Part shown: positions 14,401 to 14,505 of the stretch, piece by piece
Layout: every line of letters starts with the position of its first letter
Numbering within the stretch: position 1 is the stretch's first letter
Assembly: GCA_035282865.1 (NCBI GenBank)
Contig: DATEVB010000125.1
Location: 1 to 14,505, forward strand
From: UBA4744 sp035282865
GTDB lineage: Bacteria > Actinomycetota > Acidimicrobiia > Spongiisociales > UBA4744
Length of the DNA stretch: 14,505 nucleotides
Direction: 5' to 3'
Notes under the pieces: model-generated
Database searches by the model: none
Seen by the model: only the letters and a program-made list of their open reading frames with translations
What the model was told of the DNA's origin: nothing
Translations under genes and position numbers: made by a program

Positions 14401-14505
14401 ACGGCACCCTCGCGTGGGCCTCAAGGCTGAAGCCGGGCCGCCGATGGTGTTGGGGGCAGCCGCGGCCACGTTGGCGTTGCCACACTCGACGCGCAGGGCG
14501 GGTAA
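14401..14505. other. Right-edge sequence, nothing recognised
   Basis: The last 105 bases are GC-rich. The plus frames are interrupted early and the leftward frame (starting at a GTG near 14469) is low-complexity Ala/Pro/Gly that runs into the tRNA remnant. No gene can be supported, although the end of a gene cut by the window edge cannot be excluded. Confidence 0.4.

Noticed and set aside
13947..14469. Leftward frames with repeated GGVAQPGRALPSH text
   Set aside because: This is the familiar false protein produced by translating a tRNA gene. The repeated peptide reflects the duplicated tRNA half, not a protein repeat.

Overview
The window is high-GC bacterial DNA with strong Shine-Dalgarno sites, tight gene spacing, two GTG starts and several stop/start overlaps. 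A luciferase-like monooxygenase, an FrhB-type subunit (a family often linked to deazaflavin F420) and a tRNA gene without an encoded CCA fit an actinobacterial or related high-GC lineage, possibly uncultured. The taxonomic placement is inference only.

Layout. Positions 1-1442 hold a leftward operon: an isochorismatase-superfamily amidohydrolase, the 2Fe-2S subunit of a molybdenum hydroxylase, and the start of its FAD subunit, cut by the window edge. A 301-bp divergent control region (1443-1743) with palindromes and a promoter-like site separates it from a rightward set. That set is a GntR/FCD regulator, a luciferase-like (LLM) oxidoreductase, a short-chain dehydrogenase (SDR), a dihydroorotase/allantoinase/hydantoinase-like amidohydrolase, an alpha/beta-hydrolase-fold protein without a normal nucleophile serine, a second paralogous amidohydrolase, and a three-gene 2-oxoacid oxidoreductase (ferredoxin-FrhB fusion, gamma-alpha fusion, TPP-binding beta). 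A small leftward CxxC protein gene converges on the end of this run. A D-2-hydroxyacid dehydrogenase follows on the + strand. The right end has little coding content: a leftward tRNA-Ala(CGC), its terminator, and a second copy of the tRNA's 5' half.

How it may work. The enzyme set fits oxidative breakdown of an N-heterocycle, probably a cyclic ureide, imide or lactam. The molybdenum hydroxylase and/or LLM enzyme would oxidise the ring, one or both amidohydrolases would open the cyclic amide, and the isochorismatase-like enzyme (closest by motif to N-carbamoylsarcosine amidohydrolase) would remove a carbamoyl or amide group. The SDR and 2-hydroxyacid dehydrogenase would handle alcohol/ketone steps, and the 2-oxoacid oxidoreductase would convert a resulting 2-oxo acid to an acyl-CoA. 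The substrate cannot be read from the sequence.

The most unusual parts are the oxidoreductase whose electron-output subunit fuses a 2x[4Fe-4S] ferredoxin to an FrhB module, which suggests F420 or a flavin-mediated acceptor; the paired amidohydrolases flanking a serine-less hydrolase-fold protein; and the duplicated tRNA half.
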